Source: Oceanobacillus bengalensis
GTDB lineage: Bacteria; Bacillota; Bacilli; Bacillales; Amphibacillaceae
DNA length: 64,000 bases
Direction: 5' to 3'
Assembly: GCF_003628445.1 (NCBI RefSeq)
Contig: NZ_RBZO01000013.1
Coordinates: forward strand, 42,268 to 106,267
The notes below the pieces were generated by a model. That model was not told where the DNA came from. It saw only the letters and a list, made by a program, of their open reading frames with translations, and made no database searches. Every line of letters starts with the position of its first letter. The first letter of the stretch is position 1. Position numbers and translations under genes: made by a program. This document shows positions 8,626 to 18,171 of this stretch, in pieces.

Positions 8626-8708
8626 ATGTATCTTCTCCTTTAGTAAATTTATCGTAATCTAAATATGTAAATATAAGAGAGCGTTACCATTTGTACACCT
8701 TAATTTTA

Positions 8709-8756
8709 TTGGTTTATAATTAAAATATCAAGATACAAACCAATATAGATTTGTCT
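8709..8756. promoter_or_regulatory. Candidate TetR operators between SDR and tetR
   Basis: Inverted repeats TTGGTTT (8709-8715) and AAACCAA (8737-8743), and a second weaker pair AGATACAAA and TTTGTCT (8731-8756), lie in the divergent gap. The position fits an autoregulatory operator, but neither repeat is strong. Confidence 0.35.
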
Positions 8757-8827
8757 ATTTTTGTATGACCGTTCATCATTCTGTCTAAAATTGGTTATAT
8801 AATGAACAAAAAGGTGGTAATTTGTTT

Positions 8828-9445
8828 ATGAGCAATGATCGACGTATTTATAAATCGAAACATGCATTAAAAGAAGCTTTGATTCTACTCATGGAAAAGA
8901 AAAATTTTAATAAGATTACCATCACTGATATTGTTACCTGCGCAAACTTAAATCGTGGTACCTTTTATAAACATTATCAAGAAAAAGAAGAACTACTAAA
9001 CGAGCTTATTGATGATGTGATGGAGGATTTGGTTCATTCATATAGAGAACCCTATGTTCGTTCGAATCAGTTCAATATTGGAGAATTAACAAGTTCTACT
9101 GTTAAAATCTTTAATCATGTCTATTCTTATTCCAAATTCTATTCAATTATCATAAAATCAAATGTCTTAACTGGATATCAAGCTAAAATATGTAGCGTGT
9201 TAAAGCAACTGGCACTATATGACTTAGATATGGTAAAGAATAAAAACAAAAAAATAGATCACAATTTAATTGCAAGCTATAAAGCCTACGCTCTCTTTGG
9301 TTTAATTGTTGAGTGGGTGAATAGCGAATATAAATATACACCTAATTATATGGCCGAACAATTAGTTGAAATTTTAGCTTATAACGGATTCAATTCTGTA
9401 TTTAACGTTAAAATGAACGATACCATAAACTGGATAAATGAATAA
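8828..9445 (+). CDS. TetR/AcrR-family transcriptional regulator
   Basis: A protein of 205 residues with a TetR-type N-terminal helix-turn-helix (ITITDIVTCANLNRGTFYKHYQ), including the typical F/YYKHF-like recognition end. The C-terminal half is helical and presumably binds a ligand. The ATG at 8828 lies 10 nt from AAGGTGG; a TTG two codons upstream (8822) is also possible. Its divergent partner is an SDR dehydrogenase. The C-terminal region resembles the TetR_C groups common in Firmicutes more than drug-binding QacR types, but the ligand cannot be inferred. Confidence 0.88.
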   Translation: MSNDRRIYKSKHALKEALILLMEKKNFNKITITDIVTCANLNRGTFYKHYQEKEELLNELIDDVMEDLVHSYREPYVRSNQFNIGELTSSTVKIFNHVYSYSKFYSIIIKSNVLTGYQAKICSVLKQLALYDLDMVKNKNKKIDHNLIASYKAYALFGLIVEWVNSEYKYTPNYMAEQLVEILAYNGFNSVFNVKMNDTINWINE

Positions 9446-9446
9446 A

Positions 9447-9506
9447 GGTGCCTGTCACTTGTCGGTTTTTGTCGTACATTGTCAAAAACCTTACAGTGAC
9501 AGGCAC
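9447..9506. repeat. Dispersed palindromic repeat, copy 6
   Basis: Complete 60-bp copy: GGTGCCTGTCAC at left, GTGACAGGCAC at right, with three TTGTC units between. It sits between convergent tetR and fruA. Confidence 0.9.
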
Positions 9507-9517
9507 GCTTCATTATA

Positions 9518-11395
9518 TTAATTATCCTCTACTGTTTTTCTCCAAACACCTAACAAAACTGCCGAAACGATAGCTCCAATAACGAGCGCTAACAAGAAGA
9601 AGATTGCATTGTCAGCTAACGGTACAACGAAAATCCCACCATGTGGTGCTGGTATCGCACTATTCCAAAACTGTGTTAAGCCTCCTGCAATAGCTGCACC
9701 TATAACGGAAGAGCCAATTACACGTAACGGATCTGCTGCTGCAAACGGAATCGCTCCTTCCGTAATAAAGGAGAATCCCATGACATAGTTTGTCACACCT
9801 GACTTTCTCTCTTCTTCGGAGAATTTTTTCTTGAAAATCGTACTTGCTAATGCTATCGCAAGTGGCGGAACCATACCGCCTGCCATAACAGCTGCCATCA
9901 AGCTGCCATCACCAGTATCTGTGAAGATTCCAATGGAAAAGGCATAAGCCGCTTTATTAAATGGGCCACCCATATCGATGGCCATCATTCCACCAAGAAT
10001 TGCTCCAAGAATAACCGCATTTCCTGTTCCAAGATTTTGCAGGAAGTCCACCATTGCTGTATTTATTGTAGAGAAAATCGGGCCAAAGATGAAATACATT
10101 AAAATCCCAGTAAAAAATAGTCCTAATACAGGATAAATTAAGATTGGTTTTAATCCTTCAAGTGACCTTGGTAATCCACGAAATGCTTTTTTCAACAAGA
10201 TCACCACGTAACCAGCTAAGAAACCTGCTACTAATCCACCTAGGAAACCAGCATTACTCTCAACTGCAATCAAACCACCAACCATACCAGGCATTAAACC
10301 AGGCCTGTCTGCAATACTTAAAGCAATAAACCCAGCAAAAATAGGAATTAAGAAGTTAAACGCATTCCCGCCTAACCCGTTCAAGAAGGTAAATACTGTA
10401 CTATCACTACCAAGTATACTTTCAAAAAGGAAAGAGAGTGCAAGTATAATCCCTCCACCAACAACAAATGGAAGCATATGACTAATCCCGTTCATTAAAT
10501 CTTTATATACTTTTCCCCAAACGGAATTTGCTTTATCCTCCACATCATCAGCCTTTTGCTTAGTCCCTTCTCCATGAAGGACTGGCGCATCTTGTTTTAT
10601 CGCCTTTGTAATTAGCTCTTCTGATTTATTAATTCCATCGGCTACAGGACGTTGAATAACATGTTTCCCGTTGAAACGGTCGAGGTCTACTTTTTTGCTC
10701 GCTGCAATAATAACTGCCTCAGCTCGATTAATCTCATCAGCCGTTAAAGTATTTTTTGCACCTTCTGACCCCTGTGTTTCCACACGGATCTCAATATCCA
10801 TTTCTTTCGCTTTTTTCTTTAATGCATCCTCTGCCATAAACGTATGGGCAATTCCAGTTGGGCACGCTGTAATGGCAACAACAAACGGCTTACCATCCCT
10901 CTCATTTGGAACATCCTCAGACTTATCTTCCTGCTCTACCTCCTCTTGCTCCTCCTGAAACAAAGCATGAACTTCATCTGGTGTTTCAGCATCTTTCAAT
11001 TTCTTAATAAAATCGCTATCTATTAACTGTCTCGACAATGCCGCTAATGTTTCCAGATGGGTATTATTTGCACCTTCTGGAACAGCAATCATAAAAAATA
11101 AATAGGCAGGTTGTCCGTCAAGTGATTCGTACTCCACTCCACTTTTACTTTTAGCAAAAAGTACTGTCGGTTCTTTTACTGCTTTGTTCTTTGCATGGGG
11201 CATAGCAATTCCATCCCCAAGCCCAGTTGACGTCTGCGCCTCGCGCTTTAATATCGCATCTTTAAATTCTTTTGCATCTGTTATAACGTCATGCTTATCA
11301 AGGCTTGCAATCATTTCATCAATGACAGCTTCTTTCTCTTTCGCCTGTAAGTCAAGGACCATAATGTCCTTCCGAAGTAAATCGGTAATCTTCAT
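9518..11395 (-). CDS. fruA: PTS fructose transporter subunit EIIABC
   Basis: It imports fructose with phosphorylation to fructose-1-phosphate. The three domains run in order: EIIA with the phospho-histidine in AMPHAKN (His67), a charged linker, EIIB with the phospho-cysteine in ITACPTGIAHT (Cys178), and a polytopic EIIC from about residue 290. Length (625) and order match Bacillus FruA. It is the last gene of fruR-fruK-fruA, 16 bp behind fruK, and its product feeds FruK. Confidence 0.97.
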   Translation of the reverse strand: MKITDLLRKDIMVLDLQAKEKEAVIDEMIASLDKHDVITDAKEFKDAILKREAQTSTGLGDGIAMPHAKNKAVKEPTVLFAKSKSGVEYESLDGQPAYLFFMIAVPEGANNTHLETLAALSRQLIDSDFIKKLKDAETPDEVHALFQEEQEEVEQEDKSEDVPNERDGKPFVVAITACPTGIAHTFMAEDALKKKAKEMDIEIRVETQGSEGAKNTLTADEINRAEAVIIAASKKVDLDRFNGKHVIQRPVADGINKSEELITKAIKQDAPVLHGEGTKQKADDVEDKANSVWGKVYKDLMNGISHMLPFVVGGGIILALSFLFESILGSDSTVFTFLNGLGGNAFNFLIPIFAGFIALSIADRPGLMPGMVGGLIAVESNAGFLGGLVAGFLAGYVVILLKKAFRGLPRSLEGLKPILIYPVLGLFFTGILMYFIFGPIFSTINTAMVDFLQNLGTGNAVILGAILGGMMAIDMGGPFNKAAYAFSIGIFTDTGDGSLMAAVMAGGMVPPLAIALASTIFKKKFSEEERKSGVTNYVMGFSFITEGAIPFAAADPLRVIGSSVIGAAIAGGLTQFWNSAIPAPHGGIFVVPLADNAIFFLLALVIGAIVSAVLLGVWRKTVEDN

Positions 11396-11411
11396 TTATC
11401 TATCACCTCTA

Positions 11412-12323
11412 TTAGAATTCTTCAACTTGCACTGCAGCAAGTATGGAAAGGATGTCTTCCTTCTTCGCTAAATCATCTGAAAAAGCCGTCGCACTCCCAG
11501 CTGCTAATCCCATTTTAAATGCTTTCACAGCATTTTTTGACTTCATAAATTCCCCTATAAAACCAGCGATCATCGAATCTCCTGCACCAACAGAATTTTT
11601 AACTGTTCCACTTGGACTAATTCCACGAAAAACACCTTCACTTGTAAAAAGGAGTGCCCCATCTCCAGCCATCGAAACAATGACATGTTCTGCACCTAAT
11701 TCGAGTAATTTTTTCCCGTATGGAATAATCTCTTCTTGCTTCTTGAGATCAACGTTAAATAAATCCGATAATTCCACGGTATTTGGTTTTATTAACAAAG
11801 GCTTATAGGAAAGAGCTGTCTCAAGGTCTTTCCCAGTTGTATCTATTACAAAAGTCGCATTCGAACCGCTAATTCTTTTAATCAGCTGCTGGTAAAAGTC
11901 TTCAGGCAAAGAAGGTGGCTTGCTACCAGATAAGATAACGACATCATCCTCTTTTAGCTCACTTAATTTCCTTAAAAGCCTGTCCGCTTCCTCGTTCGTA
12001 ATTGTCGGTCCACGTCCATTAATTTCTGTTTCTTCAATGGATTTTAATTTGATATTGATGCGTGTGTCATCTTGAACCTGAATAAAATCGGTATCGATAC
12101 ACTCGTTTTTTAACCAATTCGCAATAAACTCTCCTGTAAAGCCTCCAAGAAATCCAAGCGCTGTTGACTCCGTTTCTAAAGCATGTAAAATCCGGGAAAC
12201 ATTTATGCCTTTCCCACCCGGTAATTTAAAATCGGTGTGGATTTTATTTAACTTTCCAAGTGTTACTTCTTCTACTTGGACAACATAATCAATGGATGGA
12301 TTAAGTGTTACGGTATAAATCAT
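11412..12323 (-). CDS. fruK: 1-phosphofructokinase
   Basis: FruK phosphorylates fructose-1-phosphate to fructose-1,6-bisphosphate. The 303-residue protein shows PfkB-family signatures: GGKGINVSR near the N-terminus, the C-terminal GAGDSMIAGF with the catalytic Asp, and NP-S-IDYVV at the start. Its ATG overlaps the fruR stop by 4 nt (ATGA), indicating translational coupling. fruA follows 16 bp downstream. Confidence 0.97.
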   Translation of the reverse strand: MIYTVTLNPSIDYVVQVEEVTLGKLNKIHTDFKLPGGKGINVSRILHALETESTALGFLGGFTGEFIANWLKNECIDTDFIQVQDDTRINIKLKSIEETEINGRGPTITNEEADRLLRKLSELKEDDVVILSGSKPPSLPEDFYQQLIKRISGSNATFVIDTTGKDLETALSYKPLLIKPNTVELSDLFNVDLKKQEEIIPYGKKLLELGAEHVIVSMAGDGALLFTSEGVFRGISPSGTVKNSVGAGDSMIAGFIGEFMKSKNAVKAFKMGLAAGSATAFSDDLAKKEDILSILAAVQVEEF

Positions 12324-13069
12324 TCCTTTGCCTCCAAAATCGTTGTTTTTTCTCGAAACAAATGGTTGCTATCTTTTATCTCATTCGAAATAATTGTTAC
12401 ATCTTCTATATTACAAACTTTTACGAAATTAACCTTGTTCCATTTCGTTTCATCAGCTAATGCAAAAGTTAAAGCTGACTGCTTAAGTATTAAGCTTTTA
12501 ATGGCTGCTTCTTCGGGATCTGGAGTCGTGCAACCAAATTCCACATCAATCCCATTGATTCCAATAAAAGCTTTGCTAAACCGATAATCCTTTAATTGGC
12601 TTAAACTTGTTGCACCCACAATAGCTTTAGTGGAGGCCTTTATTTTTCCACCAATCAGTACGGATTGAATATTACGATCTGCAAGTAAAGAAGCATGTAA
12701 TATACCATTTGTTACTATTGTAATATCTCCATTATCGATAAAATCAATCATGGCAAGTGTAGTTGTACCAGCATCTAGGAAAATACAATCGTTTTTCTCA
12801 ATTAGTGATGCTGCATATTTTCCAATCAATGTTTTTTCTTGAATGTTTTTGAGCGATTTTTCTTGATTGGATAATTCTTCATGTAAATGATACATTCGTT
12901 TTGCACCACCGTGAATACGTTTAAGTTTTCCTATTTTATCAAGATACTCTAGGTCGCGCCTGATAGTAGATTCCGAGCAATTTAACGCATTCATTAAATC
13001 TTGTGTCTTTGCGATACCCTTTTCTTTCAATATAGTTAAAATGAGTGAATACCGTTCATCTGTTAACAT
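12320..13069 (-). CDS. fruR: DeoR-family fructose operon repressor
   Basis: A 249-residue DeoR regulator. It has an N-terminal winged helix (RYSLILTILKEKGIAKTQDL, then CSESTIRRDLEYLDKIGKLKR) and a sugar-phosphate isomerase-like sensor domain with DAGTTTLAM and GING. The family typically responds to fructose-1-phosphate or a related metabolite. It is the promoter-proximal gene of fruRKA. Three 10-bp direct repeats overlap its promoter. Confidence 0.95.
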   Translation of the reverse strand: MLTDERYSLILTILKEKGIAKTQDLMNALNCSESTIRRDLEYLDKIGKLKRIHGGAKRMYHLHEELSNQEKSLKNIQEKTLIGKYAASLIEKNDCIFLDAGTTTLAMIDFIDNGDITIVTNGILHASLLADRNIQSVLIGGKIKASTKAIVGATSLSQLKDYRFSKAFIGINGIDVEFGCTTPDPEEAAIKSLILKQSALTFALADETKWNKVNFVKVCNIEDVTIISNEIKDSNHLFREKTTILEAKE

Positions 13070-13087
13070 GATAACCCTCCCAACCGC

Positions 13088-13126
13088 ATTTTACCATCAA
13101 AAACATTCAAAAACAATCAAATTTGT
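13088..13126 (-). promoter_or_regulatory. fruRKA promoter with three 10-bp direct repeats
   Basis: On the plus strand TCAAAAACAT, TCAAAAACAA and TCAAATTTGT begin at 13097, 13107 and 13117, exactly 10 bp apart. On the minus strand TTGTTT (13111-13116) and TAAAAT (13088-13093) form a sigma-A promoter with a 17-bp spacer that the repeats cover. Phased direct repeats are a usual operator form for DeoR regulators. Confidence 0.6.
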
Positions 13127-13130
13127 CACT

Positions 13131-13375
13131 CCTTGAATTTTATGAATTTTTGTCGAATAAAGGCAAAAAATGATGTTGTTGTAATTTTTTTGATATATAA
13201 TATCCTCTGTATAGAGAATTTTTTACATTATGAAACGAACGTATACAATATTTACTATGACGGAAGAAAGGGTACACATAACTCCCTTTAAAAATAAATG
13301 AAAAGAAATATGTTGTTGATTATGATCATTTCAAACAATAATATGGTCTAATAAATTTTAGGGAGTGCAACTATT
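13131..13375. other. AT-rich intergenic region before the globin HD-GYP gene
   Basis: No gene or RNA is recognisable here. It holds the 5' leader of the HD-GYP gene, ending in AGGGAG 10 nt before its ATG, and several AT-rich stretches that could serve as promoter. Confidence 0.4.
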
Positions 13376-15292
13376 ATGCATATTAATACCAATGATCCAG
13401 AACGTCTGACACAAATTTCTTTGACAGGGATTACAGAAGAATCTTTAGCACGCATCCATGAATATGCAAACATCTTAATGCCATTCAGTCGTCCGATTGT
13501 TGATCAATTATATGATGAGATTTACAAAGTAGAGCATCTAAAGAAAATAATCGATGACAACTCTAATTTAGAAAGATTAAAAATAAGACAAGTAAATTAC
13601 TTGAAATCTATTTTTTCACCTAATATTGATGAATCTTATATACATTATCGTTATTTAATTGGTAATGTTCACTCTAAAATCGGGTTAGAATTACCTTGGT
13701 TTATTTCTACAAACCGTCGTTACATTCAAATTATTACTGACCATTTAACTGGTCTCATCCCGAGCGATGAGGTCCTACCGCTAATTCAAGCCATTGATTC
13801 TTTATTAAACTTTGATATGCAAATCACTGCAGACGCTTATAATCAAATGGAAATTAATAAAGCAGCTTATCCTTTGCAGTATGAATTTAAGCAACTACAG
13901 AGAAAGTCAGGAATAATAGATACTGACTTTGAAAAACTCGATTCTTTTAGTGGGCTATTCACCTTTCATTTGGATGAAATTATCTATAATTATCGCTCCG
14001 CTTTAATGAAGCGAAGCCAAAATGCACAACTACTCCCTTTTGTTGAATCTTATTTAGCCTACTTACACAATTTTCTGAAACAATTTTTCCAAAATAAAAT
14101 GTATCGAGACGAAGCATCATTCTACAGGACGATTCGTGATTGGACAAGAAAGCTCATCGACCAAAATATATCGGAAGAATTGATTATTTCTTTCGTGGAT
14201 ACATTAAACGAAACTACTAGAGAAACATTTTTTAAGAAAAAAGAAAACATGGATAAATCCATCACAGATTTATTAAATGCTTTTGAACGATTTACTCGAT
14301 TTACGTTAGCCATCCTAAGGAAATTATTGCGGCCTTATTATAGCTTAAATGTGTCATCTTTTCTGGATATTTATAGCTATGAAATTAGTATGATTGATTT
14401 TGGAATAATTACTTGGATGGATGATAATACGAAAAGAGCGTTAGAAGCTAGGGGACAAACCGACAAAGATATGACAAATAAACGCTGCTATGAATTATTT
14501 TACGGCCGTGTACTTCCGTGTAATGGTTGTCCAGCACGTGATTTAAAGAGGGAAGCAATCCTCACTTCATCCGATCATGAAGAAAAGCCAACATACTATA
14601 AAACATGGAGATTACCTCAATCGAAATTATCTGAGTTCACTCATCGATTACTCGTAAGTCAGAATGTTAGTAAGGAAACAAAGGTTATGTTTGATACAGT
14701 TGAGAGTCTATTGCACCTTGCTGAATACCGTGATGATGATACAGGTGAACATGTGAATCGAATAGGTTTATTTGCTGGAAAGTTAGCAGAAATTGCTGGT
14801 TGTGATGAAAAGTTTGTCCGAGATATTCGAATTGCCGCTAAATTCCATGATATTGGAAAGGTAGGAATACCAGATTCCATTTTAAATAAACCCGGAAAAC
14901 TGTCCAGTGAAGAATGGGAATCAATGAAAACACATGTAAATATTGGTCACAAAATATTATCAAACTTAGAACTCCCTGTCATTCAGATGGCAGCCCAAAT
15001 TGCAAAGACACACCATGAACGCTGGAATGGATGCGGTTATCCCAACCATTTAAAAGGAGATGAAATTCCTTTAGAAGGACGGATTGTCTCCATCGTTGAT
15101 GTATTCGATGCACTATTGTCGAAACGTTCTTATAAAGAAGCATTTCCACCAGAGAAAGTAAAAGCAATCATAATGGAAGATAATGGAAAACACTTTGATC
15201 CAAAGCTTACAGACTTATTACTATCCGTTTGGGATGAATTTGTATCCCTTTATAAATATTGCATTGAAACAAATAATATTCATTATGCTTAA
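13376..15292 (+). CDS. Globin-coupled HD-GYP domain protein
   Basis: Residues about 10-160 match the globin-coupled sensor (protoglobin) fold, with a candidate proximal haem ligand His99 in GNVHSKIG. A second all-helical stretch (about 175-320) is not identified. Residues about 340-420 look PAS-like and carry CNGCPA (Cys381 and Cys384), which could bind a metal or act as a redox pair. The C-terminal HD-GYP phosphodiesterase domain has HDIGKVGIPD near residue 490 and HHERWNGCGYP. HD-GYP enzymes hydrolyse cyclic di-GMP, so this is probably an oxygen- or gas-controlled phosphodiesterase in the cytoplasm. No diguanylate cyclase lies nearby. Confidence 0.82.
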   Translation: MHINTNDPERLTQISLTGITEESLARIHEYANILMPFSRPIVDQLYDEIYKVEHLKKIIDDNSNLERLKIRQVNYLKSIFSPNIDESYIHYRYLIGNVHSKIGLELPWFISTNRRYIQIITDHLTGLIPSDEVLPLIQAIDSLLNFDMQITADAYNQMEINKAAYPLQYEFKQLQRKSGIIDTDFEKLDSFSGLFTFHLDEIIYNYRSALMKRSQNAQLLPFVESYLAYLHNFLKQFFQNKMYRDEASFYRTIRDWTRKLIDQNISEELIISFVDTLNETTRETFFKKKENMDKSITDLLNAFERFTRFTLAILRKLLRPYYSLNVSSFLDIYSYEISMIDFGIITWMDDNTKRALEARGQTDKDMTNKRCYELFYGRVLPCNGCPARDLKREAILTSSDHEEKPTYYKTWRLPQSKLSEFTHRLLVSQNVSKETKVMFDTVESLLHLAEYRDDDTGEHVNRIGLFAGKLAEIAGCDEKFVRDIRIAAKFHDIGKVGIPDSILNKPGKLSSEEWESMKTHVNIGHKILSNLELPVIQMAAQIAKTHHERWNGCGYPNHLKGDEIPLEGRIVSIVDVFDALLSKRSYKEAFPPEKVKAIIMEDNGKHFDPKLTDLLLSVWDEFVSLYKYCIETNNIHYA

Positions 15293-15294
15293 AA

Positions 15295-15355
15295 GGTGCC
15301 TGTCACTCCTCGAATTTTGACGAATAATGTCGAAAAAGGAATAGTGACAGGCACC
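15295..15355. repeat. Dispersed palindromic repeat, copy 7
   Basis: A complete copy with GGTGCCTGTCAC and GTGACAGGCACC ends, filling the gap between two convergent stop codons (spaced by only 66 bp). Confidence 0.9.
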
Positions 15356-15358
15356 CGT

Positions 15359-17311
15359 TTACAATGCTTCTTTTATGACTTTCTTATAATACAATACGGA
15401 TAAAACTCCGAAAATGGAATATAACACGGTATACAATACCATCACAATAATCATTGGTGCCCATAGCTCTGTTCCAAAAAGGAACCATCCCGATTTTACT
15501 GCAAAATAACTATGACATAATCCCGTTAACAGTGGAATACCAAAGTTAAACAATTGTTTCACCTTCACTCCAGCCACAAGGTCATCTCTTGTAAAGCCTA
15601 ATTTCCGTAGAATTGTATAATTTGCTTTCTCCTCTTCGCCTTCATCCATTTGTTTGAAGTATAGAATACAACCTGAAGTAACTAAGAACGTTAAGCCTAA
15701 GAAGCCTACAATGAACATAATCATACCCATGTTTTGCTTTTGGTTATTAAAAGTTTCTAACTGTGATTCATATCCAGCCCATTTGCTTAAGTCTAACTCC
15801 TGAAAGATATTATTGGCCTCTTCTACGTCCCCACTCTTATCAATATTCACACCAACATATACCGAGAAATCCCCTTGAATGGATGGGTCTTTATCTTCTG
15901 CCAATTGTTGATAGATATCATCATCAACAACTGCAACATAAAATCCACCACCTGCTAAACGTGTCGGTAAGATTTTTTTCTCTTCTATTCCAATATAGTT
16001 TAACTCTATAGCATCTTCATCTTTTCCCGATAACATCATTTCCCCGGAATTTTTCAGAGACAAGAATTGCTCCATCACTTCATTAGAATTAACAAAGACA
16101 CTCTCATTCTCAGATAAATCGACATCGTCTACCCACTCATCCGTAACTACCACCATCGTTGTCATACCTGGATCAAATGCTAAATTCATCTCATCATAAC
16201 CAGTTATAAGATTCGATATGTTGGCATTCACAGTCAGAAGATCCATCTCGGTCTTAGAATATCCAATATCATTTTTTTCAAGTGCATCTGTAAACAATGC
16301 TGCATGCTCTAGATTAGGTATAGAAAAATCATCTAAAACTGTCTCTTCTGAAAGCTTTTGCGCCGAATAATAGGAAATGTATGTCAGTGATAATAAACCT
16401 ATCGCTAATGCTGACAAAGTTGTAATCACAGTTAACAACAAGGAATTGGATTTCATTCGGAACATAATAGATGATAATGACAGCACTTTATTTATGGACA
16501 AATAGCCTGCATTCTTTTTGCGAATCAGATTAAAGATGAAACTAATCGATCCTCTATAAAAAAGATAGGTACCAAAGATGACAGATCCTAGAATAGCGAA
16601 CATAGCCATAAATAATTCATTCATTCCAACCAAGTCTCCACTAAATAATTTGGTCGATAAAAAATAACCGAAACCAATTAGTGCAAGTCCTAGGATTCCA
16701 ATGATAACTTCCAGTGCCGTAATTCGCTGACGTTTCCCTTCGGTTGTGGAACGCACTTGAAATAAGGACAAAATACGTTGCTTTTTAATAAAGAATGCAT
16801 TCATAAGCATAATTACCACATAAATTGCTGCAAAAACAATTACCGTCTGAACGAAAGCAGCACCCGAGAACCTAAGTTCAGCCACTTCATTTATCCCAAT
16901 TACCTTTAAGAGAATCATCATCATCAGCTTAGAAGAAGCAAATCCCATTAAAATACCAATTATCATTGATCCAAAATATAGCATTAAATTTTCCATACTA
17001 AGTATCTGAAAAATCTTTCCTTTTGTCATTCCAACTAATTGAAATAACCCAATTTCCTTGCTTCTTCGCTTGATAAATAAGTTATTCGCATAGACAAGAA
17101 ATACTGTCACAATCGCGATTAACATAACGGAACCTGCCCGAATTGCAGCAGCACCTTTTATCGACCCCTCTACTTCATCCATTGCTGGATCATATTGCAA
17201 CGTGACAAAGGCAAAATACAAAGCAACCGTAAAGATAAGTGCAAAAACATAGAGATAATAATTCTTTATGTTTTTCTTCAAATTACGAAGAATGAGTTGA
17301 TTAAAGCTCAT
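15359..17311 (-). CDS. BceB/VraG-type ABC transporter permease
   Basis: This 650-residue permease has the BceB plan: an FtsX-type domain near the N-terminus, about ten membrane segments, and one large extracellular loop (about residues 320-520) between TM7 and TM8. Such permeases sense peptide antibiotics together with a BceS-type kinase and protect their cell-wall targets. The start is set at 17311 (MSFNQLIL), 6 nt behind GGTGGGG, rather than a start 12 nt upstream. It overlaps the end of the ATPase gene. A repeat copy begins almost at its stop codon. Confidence 0.9.
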   Translation of the reverse strand: MSFNQLILRNLKKNIKNYYLYVFALIFTVALYFAFVTLQYDPAMDEVEGSIKGAAAIRAGSVMLIAIVTVFLVYANNLFIKRRSKEIGLFQLVGMTKGKIFQILSMENLMLYFGSMIIGILMGFASSKLMMMILLKVIGINEVAELRFSGAAFVQTVIVFAAIYVVIMLMNAFFIKKQRILSLFQVRSTTEGKRQRITALEVIIGILGLALIGFGYFLSTKLFSGDLVGMNELFMAMFAILGSVIFGTYLFYRGSISFIFNLIRKKNAGYLSINKVLSLSSIMFRMKSNSLLLTVITTLSALAIGLLSLTYISYYSAQKLSEETVLDDFSIPNLEHAALFTDALEKNDIGYSKTEMDLLTVNANISNLITGYDEMNLAFDPGMTTMVVVTDEWVDDVDLSENESVFVNSNEVMEQFLSLKNSGEMMLSGKDEDAIELNYIGIEEKKILPTRLAGGGFYVAVVDDDIYQQLAEDKDPSIQGDFSVYVGVNIDKSGDVEEANNIFQELDLSKWAGYESQLETFNNQKQNMGMIMFIVGFLGLTFLVTSGCILYFKQMDEGEEEKANYTILRKLGFTRDDLVAGVKVKQLFNFGIPLLTGLCHSYFAVKSGWFLFGTELWAPMIIVMVLYTVLYSIFGVLSVLYYKKVIKEAL

Positions 17312-18062
17312 GTTGCACCCCACCTAGTACACCTTGCGTCTTAATAATATCGTTAAAGAATGCTTGCCTACGCTCTTCTCCTTTATTTAACTGGGTGAAA
17401 ATTTGACCATCTTTTATAAATACCACACGATTACAGTAACTTGCTGCTAGTGGATCATGTGTAACCATGACAATCGTTGCATCTAACTTATCATTTAAAT
17501 CACTTAATTTATTCAATAAGTCTGATGCTGCTTTCGAATCAAGCGCTCCTGTTGGCTCATCCGCAAAAATAATACTCGGGTTATGAACGAAGGCACGTGC
17601 AGCAGATGTCCGCTGTTTCTGTCCACCTGAAATCTCATTTGGATATTTATCTTTCAATTCATAAATTCCCAATTCCTTCGCCACCGTTTCAAAAATGCCT
17701 TGCGCTTCTTTCCTTGGTACTTTTTTCACCGTAAGTGGTAACATAATATTTTCCTTGACGGTTAACGTATCCAGCAAGTTGTACTCTTGAAAAATAAACC
17801 CCAAGTGATGTTTTCTAAATTCAGCAAGTTTTTTATTTTTCATCGTTGTAAATTCTTTTCCTTCAATTTTAATCGAACCATGACTAACATTATCAATGGA
17901 GGACAACACATTCAGGAGCGTTGTCTTACCAGAACCGGAGGCACCCATGATTCCGACAAATTCTCCTTTTTCAACTTCGATATCAATTCCTTTAAGAACT
18001 TCCTGTCTATTAAACTTGTTTCCATAACTTTTATGAATTTTATGCCCTTCTAAAATGTTCAT
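17301..18062 (-). CDS. BceA/VraF-type ABC transporter ATP-binding protein
   Basis: A 253-residue ABC ATPase with Walker [12 protein letters not shown] near residue 40, signature [14 protein letters not shown], Walker [14 protein letters not shown] and the H-loop VTHD. The LolD/MacB-like sequence is that of antimicrobial-peptide detoxification modules. The permease gene overlaps its 3' end. A 98-bp gap with a candidate response-regulator site separates it from the kinase gene. Confidence 0.93.
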   Translation of the reverse strand: MNILEGHKIHKSYGNKFNRQEVLKGIDIEVEKGEFVGIMGASGSGKTTLLNVLSSIDNVSHGSIKIEGKEFTTMKNKKLAEFRKHHLGFIFQEYNLLDTLTVKENIMLPLTVKKVPRKEAQGIFETVAKELGIYELKDKYPNEISGGQKQRTSAARAFVHNPSIIFADEPTGALDSKAASDLLNKLSDLNDKLDATIVMVTHDPLAASYCNRVVFIKDGQIFTQLNKGEERRQAFFNDIIKTQGVLGGVQHEL

Positions 18063-18090
18063 TAGCTTTCATCTCCTTTAATCTACCTCT

Positions 18091-18171
18091 ATCATAAAGG
18101 ATGCACGATTCATTTTCCTTCGATTCATCGAACAAAATAGAGAAGCATGTGACAAAGTTGTCACATGCTTC
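18091..18171 (-). promoter_or_regulatory. Candidate BceR-type operator and -10 of the ABC genes
   Basis: A perfect inverted repeat with 14-bp arms (GAAGCATGTGACAA, 2-nt centre) spans 18142-18171 and overlaps the kinase stop codon. Its core TGACA-N4-TGTCA resembles sites of BceR-type regulators. On the minus strand a TATGAT hexamer at 18091-18096 lies about 63 bp downstream with no -35, consistent with activation. It could instead be a terminator stem, but the following sequence lacks a U-run. Confidence 0.5.

Noticed and set aside
15295..15355. Regularly spaced TGTCGAA units as a mini CRISPR array
   Set aside because: Units are only 7 bp at a 10-11 bp step, with no unique spacers and no cas genes.
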